Below, piece by piece: positions 26,808-34,964 of a stretch of DNA of 64,000 nucleotides (within the stretch, counting starts at the first letter, position 1; every line of letters begins with the position of its first letter). The notes below the pieces were generated by a model, which saw only the letters and a list, made by a program, of their open reading frames with translations, was not told where the DNA came from and did no database searches. The stretch covers positions 1 through 64,000 of the forward strand of contig CAVEXN010000006.1 in the NCBI GenBank assembly GCA_963620035.1. Reading direction: 5' to 3'. Position numbers and translations under genes: made by a program. Source of the stretch: F23-D06 sp963620035 (GTDB lineage Bacteria; Bacteroidota; Bacteroidia; Bacteroidales; WCHB1-69).

Positions 26808-27848
26808 TTATTCTATCATGTCTGGGTAAATAATTTCATTGGCAGGAATGGTCTTTATTACGCACTTGCCTACGACATCATTAAGTTGTGCCCATTTAAA
26901 GCCATCCCCCGGACTTAACATATGCAACATGCTTTCTTCTATAACATCCCCCTTATGCAAATCTATACGCGTTGCTATAGAACGCTCCAATTTTGTTTTG
27001 GAGGCATTGACACTTTTGTCAATGTATAATTTTTCCTCACCTAACCAATGCTCTGCAATGCGGATATCTCGAACCATACGATGTACGCCTTCTGGTCCCA
27101 GGGAGCCGGCCTGATCCGTACCTTTCATGTTTCTGTCAATCGTAATATGTTTCTCTATAATTTCAGCCCCCATTCCTACTGCAACGACAGGAGCAGAAAT
27201 GCCTATTGTATGGTCTGAAAAACCAATAGTATATTGACCATAATGCTTTTTCAAGTATGTAATCGTGTTCAGGTTCAGATTGTCAGGTTGCGTAGGATAT
27301 TGAGATACACAATGGAGAATTGAAATATTACTATGATATTGTGTTATTACTTGTAAAGCATCATCTAATTCCTTTTTTCCTGCCATGCCAGTCGACAAAA
27401 TAATAGGTATTTTCGTTTCCGCCATTGCCGCCAATAAGGGAAGGTTGGTCAGGTCTCGACTTGCAACTTTCAGTTTGTCTGGCACAAACAATTTCAATAA
27501 CGAAAGACAACCTTTTGCGCATAGCGTTTCAACAAAATCCAAGCCCAAAGATTTGGCAAATCTGTAAACTTCGAAATGATCTTCATCACTAAGTTCAAGG
27601 AAAGCACGGTGTTCTCCGTATGTTTTACCAAAAGAATTAGGAGAATCATAAGGGCGGTTCATTTGAGAGACTGATAATTCTTCAGACAAATCTCGTTTGG
27701 TCAATTTGACCGCATCCATGGGCGGAAGTTCCATATTGAACAAATCCTCATGAATAGGACGCGAAACCAACTCGACAAGCAGTTTGGCTATATCAACCGA
27801 ACCATTGTGATTCTGTCCGATTTCTCCAATAATGTATGTTTTAGCCAT
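26808..27848 (-). CDS. N-acetylneuraminate synthase family protein (NeuB-like)
   Basis: 346-residue enzyme condensing phosphoenolpyruvate with an N-acetyl hexosamine (or its phosphate) to form a nonulosonate. The N-terminal TIM barrel begins YIIGEIGQNHNGSVD, with ILSTGMAGKKELDDAL and GFSDHTIGISAPVVAV; the C-terminal 60 residues are the SAF antifreeze-like domain (KGDVIEESMLHMLSPGDG). The neighbouring KdsC-like phosphatase suggests a phosphorylated product. No UDP-GlcNAc 2-epimerase is in the window, so the substrate route is unknown. Confidence 0.88.
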   Translation of the reverse strand: MAKTYIIGEIGQNHNGSVDIAKLLVELVSRPIHEDLFNMELPPMDAVKLTKRDLSEELSVSQMNRPYDSPNSFGKTYGEHRAFLELSDEDHFEVYRFAKSLGLDFVETLCAKGCLSLLKLFVPDKLKVASRDLTNLPLLAAMAETKIPIILSTGMAGKKELDDALQVITQYHSNISILHCVSQYPTQPDNLNLNTITYLKKHYGQYTIGFSDHTIGISAPVVAVGMGAEIIEKHITIDRNMKGTDQAGSLGPEGVHRMVRDIRIAEHWLGEEKLYIDKSVNASKTKLERSIATRIDLHKGDVIEESMLHMLSPGDGFKWAQLNDVVGKCVIKTIPANEIIYPDMIE

Positions 27849-27849
27849 A

Positions 27850-28599
27850 TTATTTCTGGTTTTTTTGAATAACTGATTTCATAGATTCGATAAGTGCAGG
27901 ATTTCTGTCAAGATAATCTACGATATCTATCAAGTCAAAATCCTTTTTTTGAGCATGGAGTGCTTTATAAACATCTTGAGCGTTGCGAAAATCTTGAGGC
28001 GTATCAATTGTTAAACGAATATCATTACGTCCTGACAGAAATGCCGGACAATCTATCCACTCACAATGGTATTGTTCAGGATGCGTGTACAGGTAAAGCG
28101 TAACATGCTCATGCGCCATTGCGCCTCCTGCCTCCTCCGCACATTTTAATGCATCCAATGTGGCATATTCGCCCCAAAAGCCGAAATGTGTTTTAATAGA
28201 TGGCTTGCCGTCTATCATAAAGCCTACATAATCAGCATTCGTTCTTTCAGCCGTCGCTATTAGATCTTCAATGCCATGATAATCCAAAAAAGGATTGTCA
28301 GAGCAAATGCGCACAATTCCGTCGAGGCCAAAATGCTCGGCTGCCGATATAAAACGATCAAGGACATCGATTTCAGAGCCACGGTAGACCAGTTCGCCTT
28401 TCGATAACAGATAATCTTCTAATTGGTCATTGTCGGGATTCGTCGAGGTGGCTACTATTATTTTTGCATCTCTGACTTTATGCAGGTTTGATAACAAAAT
28501 GTCTAAAATATTTTTGTCCCCGTCAAAAGGTTGCAATATTTTCCCAGACATTCTTGTCGAACCCATTCGGGCTTGAACTATAATTCCGATATTGTTCAT
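27850..28599 (-). CDS. SpsF/NeuA-like cytidylyltransferase
   Basis: 249-residue nucleotidyltransferase from ATG 28599 (MNNIGIIVQARMGSTRMSGKIL). The QARMGSTRM-GK motif places it in the SpsF branch of the CMP-sugar transferases, near PseF/NeuA. With NeuB one base downstream, it should activate the nonulosonate with CTP. Its ATG overlaps the stop of a KilA-N fragment by four bases (ATGA). The substrate is inference. Confidence 0.78.
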   Translation of the reverse strand: MNNIGIIVQARMGSTRMSGKILQPFDGDKNILDILLSNLHKVRDAKIIVATSTNPDNDQLEDYLLSKGELVYRGSEIDVLDRFISAAEHFGLDGIVRICSDNPFLDYHGIEDLIATAERTNADYVGFMIDGKPSIKTHFGFWGEYATLDALKCAEEAGGAMAHEHVTLYLYTHPEQYHCEWIDCPAFLSGRNDIRLTIDTPQDFRNAQDVYKALHAQKKDFDLIDIVDYLDRNPALIESMKSVIQKNQK

Positions 28600-28742
28600 A
28601 CGTAACGCTTCTGAAGACAATAATACCTATTGGCGCCATTCTTCTGCCTTGCTATATCCGTGATACAAATATAATCCATACCATCCTTATGCAATGAGCG
28701 CATAGTAGCGTCTTTTACTATTATATTTTGCTTGTTTTCCAT
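28596..28742 (-). pseudogene. KilA-N domain protein, N-terminal fragment
   Basis: 48-residue frame with an ATG (28740-28742), only eight bases after the AlbA_2 gene. The start IIVKDATMRSLHKDG followed by DYICITDIARQKN matches the beginning of KilA-N domains (typically VKG...DYISLTDIAR). Normal members have about 200-280 residues; here the frame ends after CLQKRYV. The stop TGA overlaps the ATG of the cytidylyltransferase gene, so the fragment now acts at most as a short leader that could couple translation. I infer a deletion removed the rest. Confidence 0.6.
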
Positions 28743-28749
28743 GTGGCTG

Positions 28750-30132
28750 TTATTCTTTATCGATTATTTCCCAATACCCGCCTTTGTCGGGACCGATGCG
28801 GCGGAGACACCCTTGTTTCTTCATTTGGTTTATATGATACTGCACACCACTTGCTGTAATATCAAATAGCCTATCCGCTATATCTGCAACGGAAAGCGTA
28901 TTGTCTTTTTGTAAAATTTGTAGTATTCTATCTCTTACGCTGGAACTTATCGGCTGTCCCTTTTCTTGATAGTCTTTCTTTTTTTCTTGATAGTTTTCTT
29001 GATAGTCTTTCTTTTTTTCTTGGTAGTTGTCCTCTTCCTCCAGCATTTTTACCACCTCTGGGTCGGCTGGGAGAACAATACGCGTGAAGTTTTCTGTAAA
29101 GAGAAAACACTCTTGCCCATATGCCTGCAGGACACGAGGAATGCCCGACCCCAACGACTCTACCAATTCTACATCACGATAAATGCGCATCAACTCTTTG
29201 TTGCGTGGTATTGAGATACCACTGAAAAACTCTTCGCGCGTCATTCCTATTGGCAGTTCTCCCATAGAGGTGATTTCCAATCGGTCGGGAAATATCTCAA
29301 ATTTTGGTGGAACCTCAAAGGAGTAATCGTTATGCACAATAGCGTTAATGACGGCCTCACGCAATGCGACCTTGTTCCAGAGTGGTTTTTCGACACGCTC
29401 CATAGGTGTAATGCGAGCCGATACTCGATTTTCAATATCCAGTTTCAGCAAAATACTCTTGGTGGCTTTGATGAGTGAGCAATAACCGTACTCGTTGTTC
29501 TCTATCAGGTCGCAGCGGTCCATACTGGAGTATTTCGCCACCTTCATTGAGTTGCCGTTCTCATCTGCTAATAGATATGCCACATAGTTGTATCTGCCGT
29601 CTTCTGTCTGCAGTTCCAACGTGCGACGGAAATTATCCGATAAGCGTTTGCCGTGTTCGTCATAGTAGATGCGCAGTTGCTCAAAATTCAACTCTTGGCG
29701 TATGGACACTATCCTGCCCAACGAATGGCGAGTTCTTGTTGAAAATAGTTTATCAATCTGCGCTTGCGGCATAGGCTCTGTTGATGTGCCAATACGCATA
29801 AAGACACCTTTTGTAGTAAGCCCATATTTGGTTTTATAGTAGGGTTTTTCTAATCCACCAGCAACAATCAATTTGACAATATTGTAACCGTCTATTTGCT
29901 CCACAGAAATATCAAACAATCCCATGACCGATGGCTGTATGTTGTTCTTTATACGGTCTTTCAGCCGCAACATACAATCATCGGTGTCGCTCACCCCTAC
30001 TGGTGTACCATTATCGTCTATACCAATATAAATGGTGCCACCTGTGGCATTCAGGAAGGCTATCACCTCTCTTTCAATATCACTTTCGGGTGTCAGTTCG
30101 CGTTTGAGTTCTATGCGTTCGGTTTCTTGCAT
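28750..30132 (-). CDS. AlbA_2/HATPase_c_4 ATP-binding regulator
   Basis: 460-residue protein of the RecG-like/AlbA_2 group. Start ATG 30132 (MQETERIELKREL); the frame upstream of this is only an antisense-like reading of the IspD-like gene. Domains: AlbA_2 (about 5-110, ending near YIGIDDNGTPVG), HATPase_c_4 (about 260-350, REAVINAIVHNDYS and ESLGSGIPR), a Lys/Gln/Tyr-rich linker with a duplicated NYQEKKKDYQE unit, and a C-terminal winged helix (SVADIADRLFDITASGVQYH). Its start overlaps the IspD/TarI-like gene by 22 bases. Role not established; probably DNA-binding. Confidence 0.82.
   Translation of the reverse strand: MQETERIELKRELTPESDIEREVIAFLNATGGTIYIGIDDNGTPVGVSDTDDCMLRLKDRIKNNIQPSVMGLFDISVEQIDGYNIVKLIVAGGLEKPYYKTKYGLTTKGVFMRIGTSTEPMPQAQIDKLFSTRTRHSLGRIVSIRQELNFEQLRIYYDEHGKRLSDNFRRTLELQTEDGRYNYVAYLLADENGNSMKVAKYSSMDRCDLIENNEYGYCSLIKATKSILLKLDIENRVSARITPMERVEKPLWNKVALREAVINAIVHNDYSFEVPPKFEIFPDRLEITSMGELPIGMTREEFFSGISIPRNKELMRIYRDVELVESLGSGIPRVLQAYGQECFLFTENFTRIVLPADPEVVKMLEEEDNYQEKKKDYQENYQEKKKDYQEKGQPISSSVRDRILQILQKDNTLSVADIADRLFDITASGVQYHINQMKKQGCLRRIGPDKGGYWEIIDKE
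28961..29026. repeat. 33-bp in-frame tandem duplication in the AlbA_2 gene
   Basis: Two units, 28961-28993 and 28994-29026, differ at one base. Each encodes eleven residues (NYQEKKKDYQE type) in the linker before the winged helix. Being a multiple of three, copy changes would lengthen or shorten the linker without a frameshift. Confidence 0.8.
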
Positions 30133-30833
30133 TGTAAATCTTCTTTGTAGGTTATTTTGCGGTTTTGAGCATCGCCGGGAACTATGTGGATAGGGAATGT
30201 GGGCAGGTAGCGGTGGACAATGCCGCAGTCGTCGGTGGCTTGCATGGGCGGATCTTGCAAGGCTCGACGATAGGCTTCGGCTATTGTTGTTAGGCGAAAG
30301 GCTTGCGGGGTCTGCGCACACAGCAATGTTGAACGGGGAGGAATGTCTTGTACAACTAAGTCGCCCGTGGCGTTCTGCCCTTGCGGTGCAACCCTGTACA
30401 TTGTGTCCGTGGCGGGGAAGGCTACCGTAACTGCTTCGTGTTGTTGTAGAGCAATGCAGACATCCGAGATGATCCGCTCGCTCACAAAGGGGCGCGCCGC
30501 ATCGTGGAGCAAAACATTGATAGAGTTTTGTTGCGTATTTCGCCGTTCTATCTCTCGCAAGGCATTCACGCTCGACTCCCAACGCTCGCTGCCGCCCGCA
30601 ACGACAAACGCCACTTTCTGCCAGCCGTTGCGGCGCACTATCTCTTGTGCCTGCTCGATATAGTCCTTGTGCATGACAATGCCTATCTCGTCGATACACG
30701 CCGCCTGCTCGAACGCCTCAACGGAATGTTCCAACACACTCCGTCCGTCGGCTAACGGCAACAGTTGTTTCGGCGTATTTTCGCCAATGCGTGCGCCAAT
30801 GCCTCCGGCTAATATGACGGCGATGTTTTTCAT
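30111..30833 (-). CDS. IspD/TarI-family cytidylyltransferase
   Basis: 240-residue CTP-dependent transferase with AVILAGGIGARIGENTPKQLLP (residues 5-26, only part quoted as the signature), HDAARPFVS near 110 and TDDCGIVHRYL. It could be IspD (methylerythritol-4-phosphate cytidylyltransferase) or a TarI-like ribitol/sugar-alcohol enzyme of a surface glycan; the locus favours the latter, while ispF lies elsewhere in the window. It begins inside the fic stop codon (ATGA). Its C-terminus after TYKEDL is short and ends CKKPNA, as though replaced when the overlapping AlbA_2 gene arrived. Confidence 0.75.
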   Translation of the reverse strand: MKNIAVILAGGIGARIGENTPKQLLPLADGRSVLEHSVEAFEQAACIDEIGIVMHKDYIEQAQEIVRRNGWQKVAFVVAGGSERWESSVNALREIERRNTQQNSINVLLHDAARPFVSERIISDVCIALQQHEAVTVAFPATDTMYRVAPQGQNATGDLVVQDIPPRSTLLCAQTPQAFRLTTIAEAYRRALQDPPMQATDDCGIVHRYLPTFPIHIVPGDAQNRKITYKEDLQCKKPNA

Positions 30834-31864
30834 TTGAGATAATACCCTCCTGTCTTATTGCTCCCTTTGTACTCGATTTTATCCGAAAGTTTCGCCAAAG
30901 CTCTACGCACCATAATCAGCGTCATTCCTAACGCATCTGCAATTTGTTGTCGTTTACAGCCTTCGTGTGTGCGGATATATTCAAACACTCTTTTTATCGG
31001 CTCATTTATCGGCTCATTTATCGGCTTATCGGTATGTTTCTGAATCGGCAAACGCTTCCAATCGATATGTTCATAGCGTTTCCGCAGTTCATTATTCTCG
31101 CCGAGAAGGACATTGCGCAGAAAGAGTTCGAGAAAGTGTGTCGTTTCGTCTATTCCCTTTTCGTAGTTCTGGTAGTTGGCGCGTATCAAGGCGTTGCGGA
31201 AGTATTTGGCGTTGTCGGCAAAGGGTTCATTAGTAACCCGATAGCCCAATTTGCGCAAGTATTTGATAGCGAATACTGCCGTAGTGCGTGTGTTGCCTTC
31301 TCGGAATGGATGTATTTGCCAAATTCCGCTGATAAATCGTGCGAAATGCGCCACCATATCGGTTTTGTTCAATCCTTTATAGGAGAATTTCCGCTCTTGC
31401 CCGAAATCATAGTCTAATGTAGCAGAAATTGCGTCGCACGAAGTGTACAACACTGTATCGCCATTCAGCACCCTTTCGCGTTTGGTGATGTTCACATCGC
31501 GATATTTTCCAGCGTGTGGCAGCACTCCTATGAATAGGCGTCGGTGTATATTGGCCAATTCAGCAGGCGAGAAATTGAATGTGCGTTCCGAAAGCACTTG
31601 TGTAATGTGCAACGAAACTTTGTCGGCTTCTTCGGTGTCGGCATTTTGCTTTTCTGTCGGCAATTCTTCGTAGTACGAATCGACTAATTGCTTTGCCTGC
31701 TCGTAATCAACTTTGCCCTCGATGTGTTTGCGCGCCGTCTCGAGCAGATATTCCGACGGCTTCAGACCATCGACATCTTGCAGCCCGATGGCCACTGCCC
31801 ACGCTTCCGCTTTCTCGCGTTGCGACGGCTCTCCTTGCTGTATGTAGTAGTCAAATTCGCTCAT
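30830..31864 (-). CDS. Fic domain protein with C-terminal winged helix
   Basis: 344-residue protein from ATG 31864 (MSEFDYYIQQGEP), chosen because a full promoter lies just upstream and the longer frame would start before it. The Fic core carries HPFREGNTR near 186-194, matching HxFx(D/E)GNxxR, so AMP or another nucleotide transfer is expected. The N-terminal ARKHIEGKVDYEQA is reminiscent of VbhA-like antitoxin helices, but the exact inhibitory (S/T)xxxE(G/N) is not clear. Two low-complexity KPINEPINEPIK units lead into a winged helix (RQQIADALGMTLIMVRRAL). It overlaps the IspD-like gene by ATGA. Confidence 0.85.
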   Translation of the reverse strand: MSEFDYYIQQGEPSQREKAEAWAVAIGLQDVDGLKPSEYLLETARKHIEGKVDYEQAKQLVDSYYEELPTEKQNADTEEADKVSLHITQVLSERTFNFSPAELANIHRRLFIGVLPHAGKYRDVNITKRERVLNGDTVLYTSCDAISATLDYDFGQERKFSYKGLNKTDMVAHFARFISGIWQIHPFREGNTRTTAVFAIKYLRKLGYRVTNEPFADNAKYFRNALIRANYQNYEKGIDETTHFLELFLRNVLLGENNELRKRYEHIDWKRLPIQKHTDKPINEPINEPIKRVFEYIRTHEGCKRQQIADALGMTLIMVRRALAKLSDKIEYKGSNKTGGYYLK

Positions 31865-31910
31865 TGCGAAGGCATTTGTGAGGGATCGTACATTTTTCTG
31901 TAACGAATTG

Positions 31911-31961
31911 CAAAGATAGCCAATTTTCTTTGTGCGCCAATCGACAAATATGCGATTGGCG
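31911..31961 (-). promoter_or_regulatory. fic promoter with operator-like inverted repeat
   Basis: Minus strand TTG (31938-31940), a 19-base spacer and TATCTTTG (31911-31918). Covering the -33 box is a perfect 9-bp inverted repeat, CGCCAATCG (31935-31943) and CGATTGGCG (31953-31961), with a 9-base spacer. The Fic protein has a winged helix of its own, so autoregulation at this site is a reasonable inference. Confidence 0.7.
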
Positions 31962-32056
31962 GAAAGTTTCATAAAAAGAATGGGTGACGTGCTGAACAAG
32001 CATGCCACCCATTCGTGGAATCGCTTAGCCCTGCGGCGAAGCGCTATGATAAGGGA

Positions 32057-34894
32057 TTACTGTTTTTTTTCTGTTTCAGGATAGAGGTCAACGCGAGTGT
32101 AAACATCGAGATTGAGGTAACTCTGCAAGAAGCTGACAATCTCTTTGTTGGTGATGGAGTTGATGAGGTCGTTGTAGCCGTTCACATCGTTGTAGTCGCC
32201 GTTGTAGAAAACTTCCCCGTGGATGTAGGAAAGCCAAAAGCTGTTGGTTTGGATGTTCTTCTCGCGGGTGCTGACAAGCTGTTTTTTCACTTTGGCAAGC
32301 GTTTTCTTGTCGATGCCTTTCTTCTGGATGTTTTTGAGAATCTTGATGCATGCCTCGGTCAGCACATCGGTTTTACTGGGGTCGCAGCCCAGCATAATCA
32401 TCACCGTGAACGTGCTTTCCGGATATTTGGAAAGACCTACTTGAGCCATAGGAGAATAGACGCCTCCCATCTTTTCGCGGATGATCTGGACAAGGTAAAC
32501 GTCAAGTGCATCGCCGATGATGCTCGAGATGGCAGCGTTGCGGGTGTTGTAAGGGGCTTCGGAATTGAAATTGAGTCCCATCCAGCCCTGCTGTTCGGAA
32601 CCAAAATAGACGTTCTCCCGTACGGATCCTTTTGCAGGGGTCTTGAAGACTTCTTTGGCAAAGGTCTCTTTCTCGTTCGTGTTGGTCTTCAGAGAACCCA
32701 GATATGTGTTGATGAGGTCGGTGATGGTTTTCTCGTCGTAGTTGCCGACAAAAACAAAGGTGAAGTCTGCGGGGTTGGCGAAGCGCTCTTTGTAGATCTT
32801 GACGGCAAGGTCAAAGTCAACTTGGTCAAGGTATTCCTGTGTGAAATTGAGCATGTTTTTCTTGTATGGGTCATAAGACTGTGCAGCATCGAGGAAAGCA
32901 CCGAAGAAGCGGTACATTGCATTGGCGTTCAGCATCTTTACCTGTTCGGCAGATTCATCCATCACCAATGTTTTGGCTGCGGTGTCGATTCTGGGTGCGG
33001 TAAAGAAAGCGTGGAGGTATTGGAAGAAGAACTCCAGGTCTTTAGGGGTGGAAGAGCCCGTGAAACCTTCGCTTACTGTGTTGATGAAAGGCGTGATGCC
33101 TACACTTTTGCCTTTCATTTTCTTCATCAGCGTATTGTAGTCGAGTTCGGCGATGCCGGCGCGGTCAATGATGTTGGCTGCGAAGTTGGCGCTGGGAAGG
33201 TCGTTCTCTTTGCAGAGGCTCAGGCCGCCGAAACTGATGGCGGAGAAGAGGATCTGGTCATTCTTGAATGTGGTGGGTTTGAGGATGACTTTGATGCCGT
33301 TGGAGAGGGTGAGTTGTTTGCCGTTGATGGCTGGGATGTCTTCGCTCTTCACGACAGAGCCCGGGGTGAGGGAGGCTCTCTCTACGATTTCCTGGTCTTT
33401 GTAAGTGTCAACGTAGGCGGAGACATTCTTCAAAGAAGGATCCTGAATGGTTTGGAGCACCTGCTCTTTGGTAGGAACATTCACGCCCTCTTTTGCAGGA
33501 GCGGTTACGATAGCCACGAAGTTCTCTTCAGTAATCCACTCTTTTGCCATTGCGTTGATTTCTTCGAGGGTGATGTCGTCAAGCAACTTTTGGGCATAGT
33601 TGTACTTGCGTTTGGCACCCGGGATGGGGTCGTGGTGCAGGAAATGATTGATGTATTCGCTTGCAAAACGTGACGATTCCGTCTTGTCAACCTCGTTGGC
33701 GGCTCTTTCATAGCTGTCCAGAAGTTCTGTCTTGGCACGGTCAAGTTCGGTCTGCACGAATCCGTATTGAAGCACACGGTAGTCTTCTTTCATCAGGGTC
33801 CGGATGGTTTCGATGATTTTGTTCTCTTTGCTGGAAGCGTAGAGCGCGTATTCGTCAGTGGAGCCGATCAGTTGGCCGTAGCCGGCGCTGGCGCCGATGA
33901 ACGGACACTGCGGGTTCTGCTGCATTTCGGTAAGACGGGAGTCAAACATGGTGTTGTAAAGGTCGATGACCAGCTGTTTGCGGAAGTCGCCGATGGTTTT
34001 CATGGCAAAATGGGGGAACTTGCGGATCAGCATTACGGTGTTGCCGGAGGCCTCTTTGTCGGTGCATACTGCGACCAGCGGCTCTTTGTTCATGCCGATG
34101 GGATAGTCCTCTTTCACGCGCGGGTTAGCAACGGGTTTGATGTTGCCGAACATGGTTTTGATTTTCTCTTCCACTTTGTCAACGTCTATGTCGCCGACTA
34201 CGATGACGGCCTGCAAGTCAGGACGGTACCAGTCGCGGTAGAAGTCTTTGATAAGTTGGTATTCGAATCCCTGGATGATTTCGATAAGTCCGATGGGCAT
34301 GCGGGTAGCATAGCGGGAGTCTTTCATCAGCACCGGCCACCACTCTTTGCGCATACGGTCGTCGGCGCCCAGGCCGAGACGGTACTCTTCGGAGATGACG
34401 CCGCGTTCATCGTCAATTTCTTTGTTGTCATAAAGCAGTCCGTTGGCCCATCCTCTGAGAATCTTGAGTCCCATATCGAGGTTATTGGGGTTGTCGAGCG
34501 GCATAGGTATCATATAGACGGTTTCGTCAAAACTGGTGTATGCATTCAGGTCAGCGCCGAATACGACACCCATTTTCTGCAATTCGTCCACCATTGTGTT
34601 GCCGGGGAAGCCCTCAATGCCGTTGAAGGCCATGTGTTCGGTGAAGTGGGCGAGGCCACGTTGGTTCTCGTTCTCTTGGTTGGAACCGGCATTTACGGCA
34701 AGACGTAACTCCACGCGGTTTTTCGGGTACTCGTTGTGACGGATGTAATAGGTCATTCCGTTGTCCAGTTTCCCGATTTTCACTTTCGGGTCCGGATTGA
34801 TAGGCTTTGACAGATCCAGTTTCTGATTCTGACCGTAAGCGAAGTTCATCGCGGTCAGCATACATGCAAATGCAATGAGCAATACTTTTTTCAT
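32057..34894 (-). CDS. M16 family zinc metallopeptidase (pitrilysin-like)
   Basis: 945-residue exported peptidase with an N-terminal signal peptide (about 1-21, ending FAYGQ). The zinc motif HFTEH at 83-87 is intact, with the downstream GVISEEYRLG supplying the third ligand near 165. Two M16 halves are fused; the second half is the inactive partner, with GSEQQGWMGLNF and KTDVLTEACIKILKN late in the chain. Such periplasmic proteins degrade peptides. It is the last gene of the run that starts at porU. Confidence 0.9.
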   Translation of the reverse strand: MKKVLLIAFACMLTAMNFAYGQNQKLDLSKPINPDPKVKIGKLDNGMTYYIRHNEYPKNRVELRLAVNAGSNQENENQRGLAHFTEHMAFNGIEGFPGNTMVDELQKMGVVFGADLNAYTSFDETVYMIPMPLDNPNNLDMGLKILRGWANGLLYDNKEIDDERGVISEEYRLGLGADDRMRKEWWPVLMKDSRYATRMPIGLIEIIQGFEYQLIKDFYRDWYRPDLQAVIVVGDIDVDKVEEKIKTMFGNIKPVANPRVKEDYPIGMNKEPLVAVCTDKEASGNTVMLIRKFPHFAMKTIGDFRKQLVIDLYNTMFDSRLTEMQQNPQCPFIGASAGYGQLIGSTDEYALYASSKENKIIETIRTLMKEDYRVLQYGFVQTELDRAKTELLDSYERAANEVDKTESSRFASEYINHFLHHDPIPGAKRKYNYAQKLLDDITLEEINAMAKEWITEENFVAIVTAPAKEGVNVPTKEQVLQTIQDPSLKNVSAYVDTYKDQEIVERASLTPGSVVKSEDIPAINGKQLTLSNGIKVILKPTTFKNDQILFSAISFGGLSLCKENDLPSANFAANIIDRAGIAELDYNTLMKKMKGKSVGITPFINTVSEGFTGSSTPKDLEFFFQYLHAFFTAPRIDTAAKTLVMDESAEQVKMLNANAMYRFFGAFLDAAQSYDPYKKNMLNFTQEYLDQVDFDLAVKIYKERFANPADFTFVFVGNYDEKTITDLINTYLGSLKTNTNEKETFAKEVFKTPAKGSVRENVYFGSEQQGWMGLNFNSEAPYNTRNAAISSIIGDALDVYLVQIIREKMGGVYSPMAQVGLSKYPESTFTVMIMLGCDPSKTDVLTEACIKILKNIQKKGIDKKTLAKVKKQLVSTREKNIQTNSFWLSYIHGEVFYNGDYNDVNGYNDLINSITNKEIVSFLQSYLNLDVYTRVDLYPETEKKQ

Positions 34895-34964
34895 TTTTTT
34901 TGATGATATTTTTAATTGTACTATTTGATATTATGTATTTTATTTCGATTGTCTTCTAAAAAAG

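Noticed and set aside
30133..30699. N-terminal extension of the AlbA_2 gene (649-residue frame)
   Set aside because: The extension is a shifted reading of the IspD/TarI-like gene, Arg/Cys/His-rich and without domains; the ATG at 30132 starts a canonical AlbA_2 domain.
32015..33673. 552-codon open frame on the plus strand
   Set aside because: It lies wholly antisense to the M16 peptidase, whose HFTEH motif, signal peptide and length are convincing; the plus-strand translation has no domain features.
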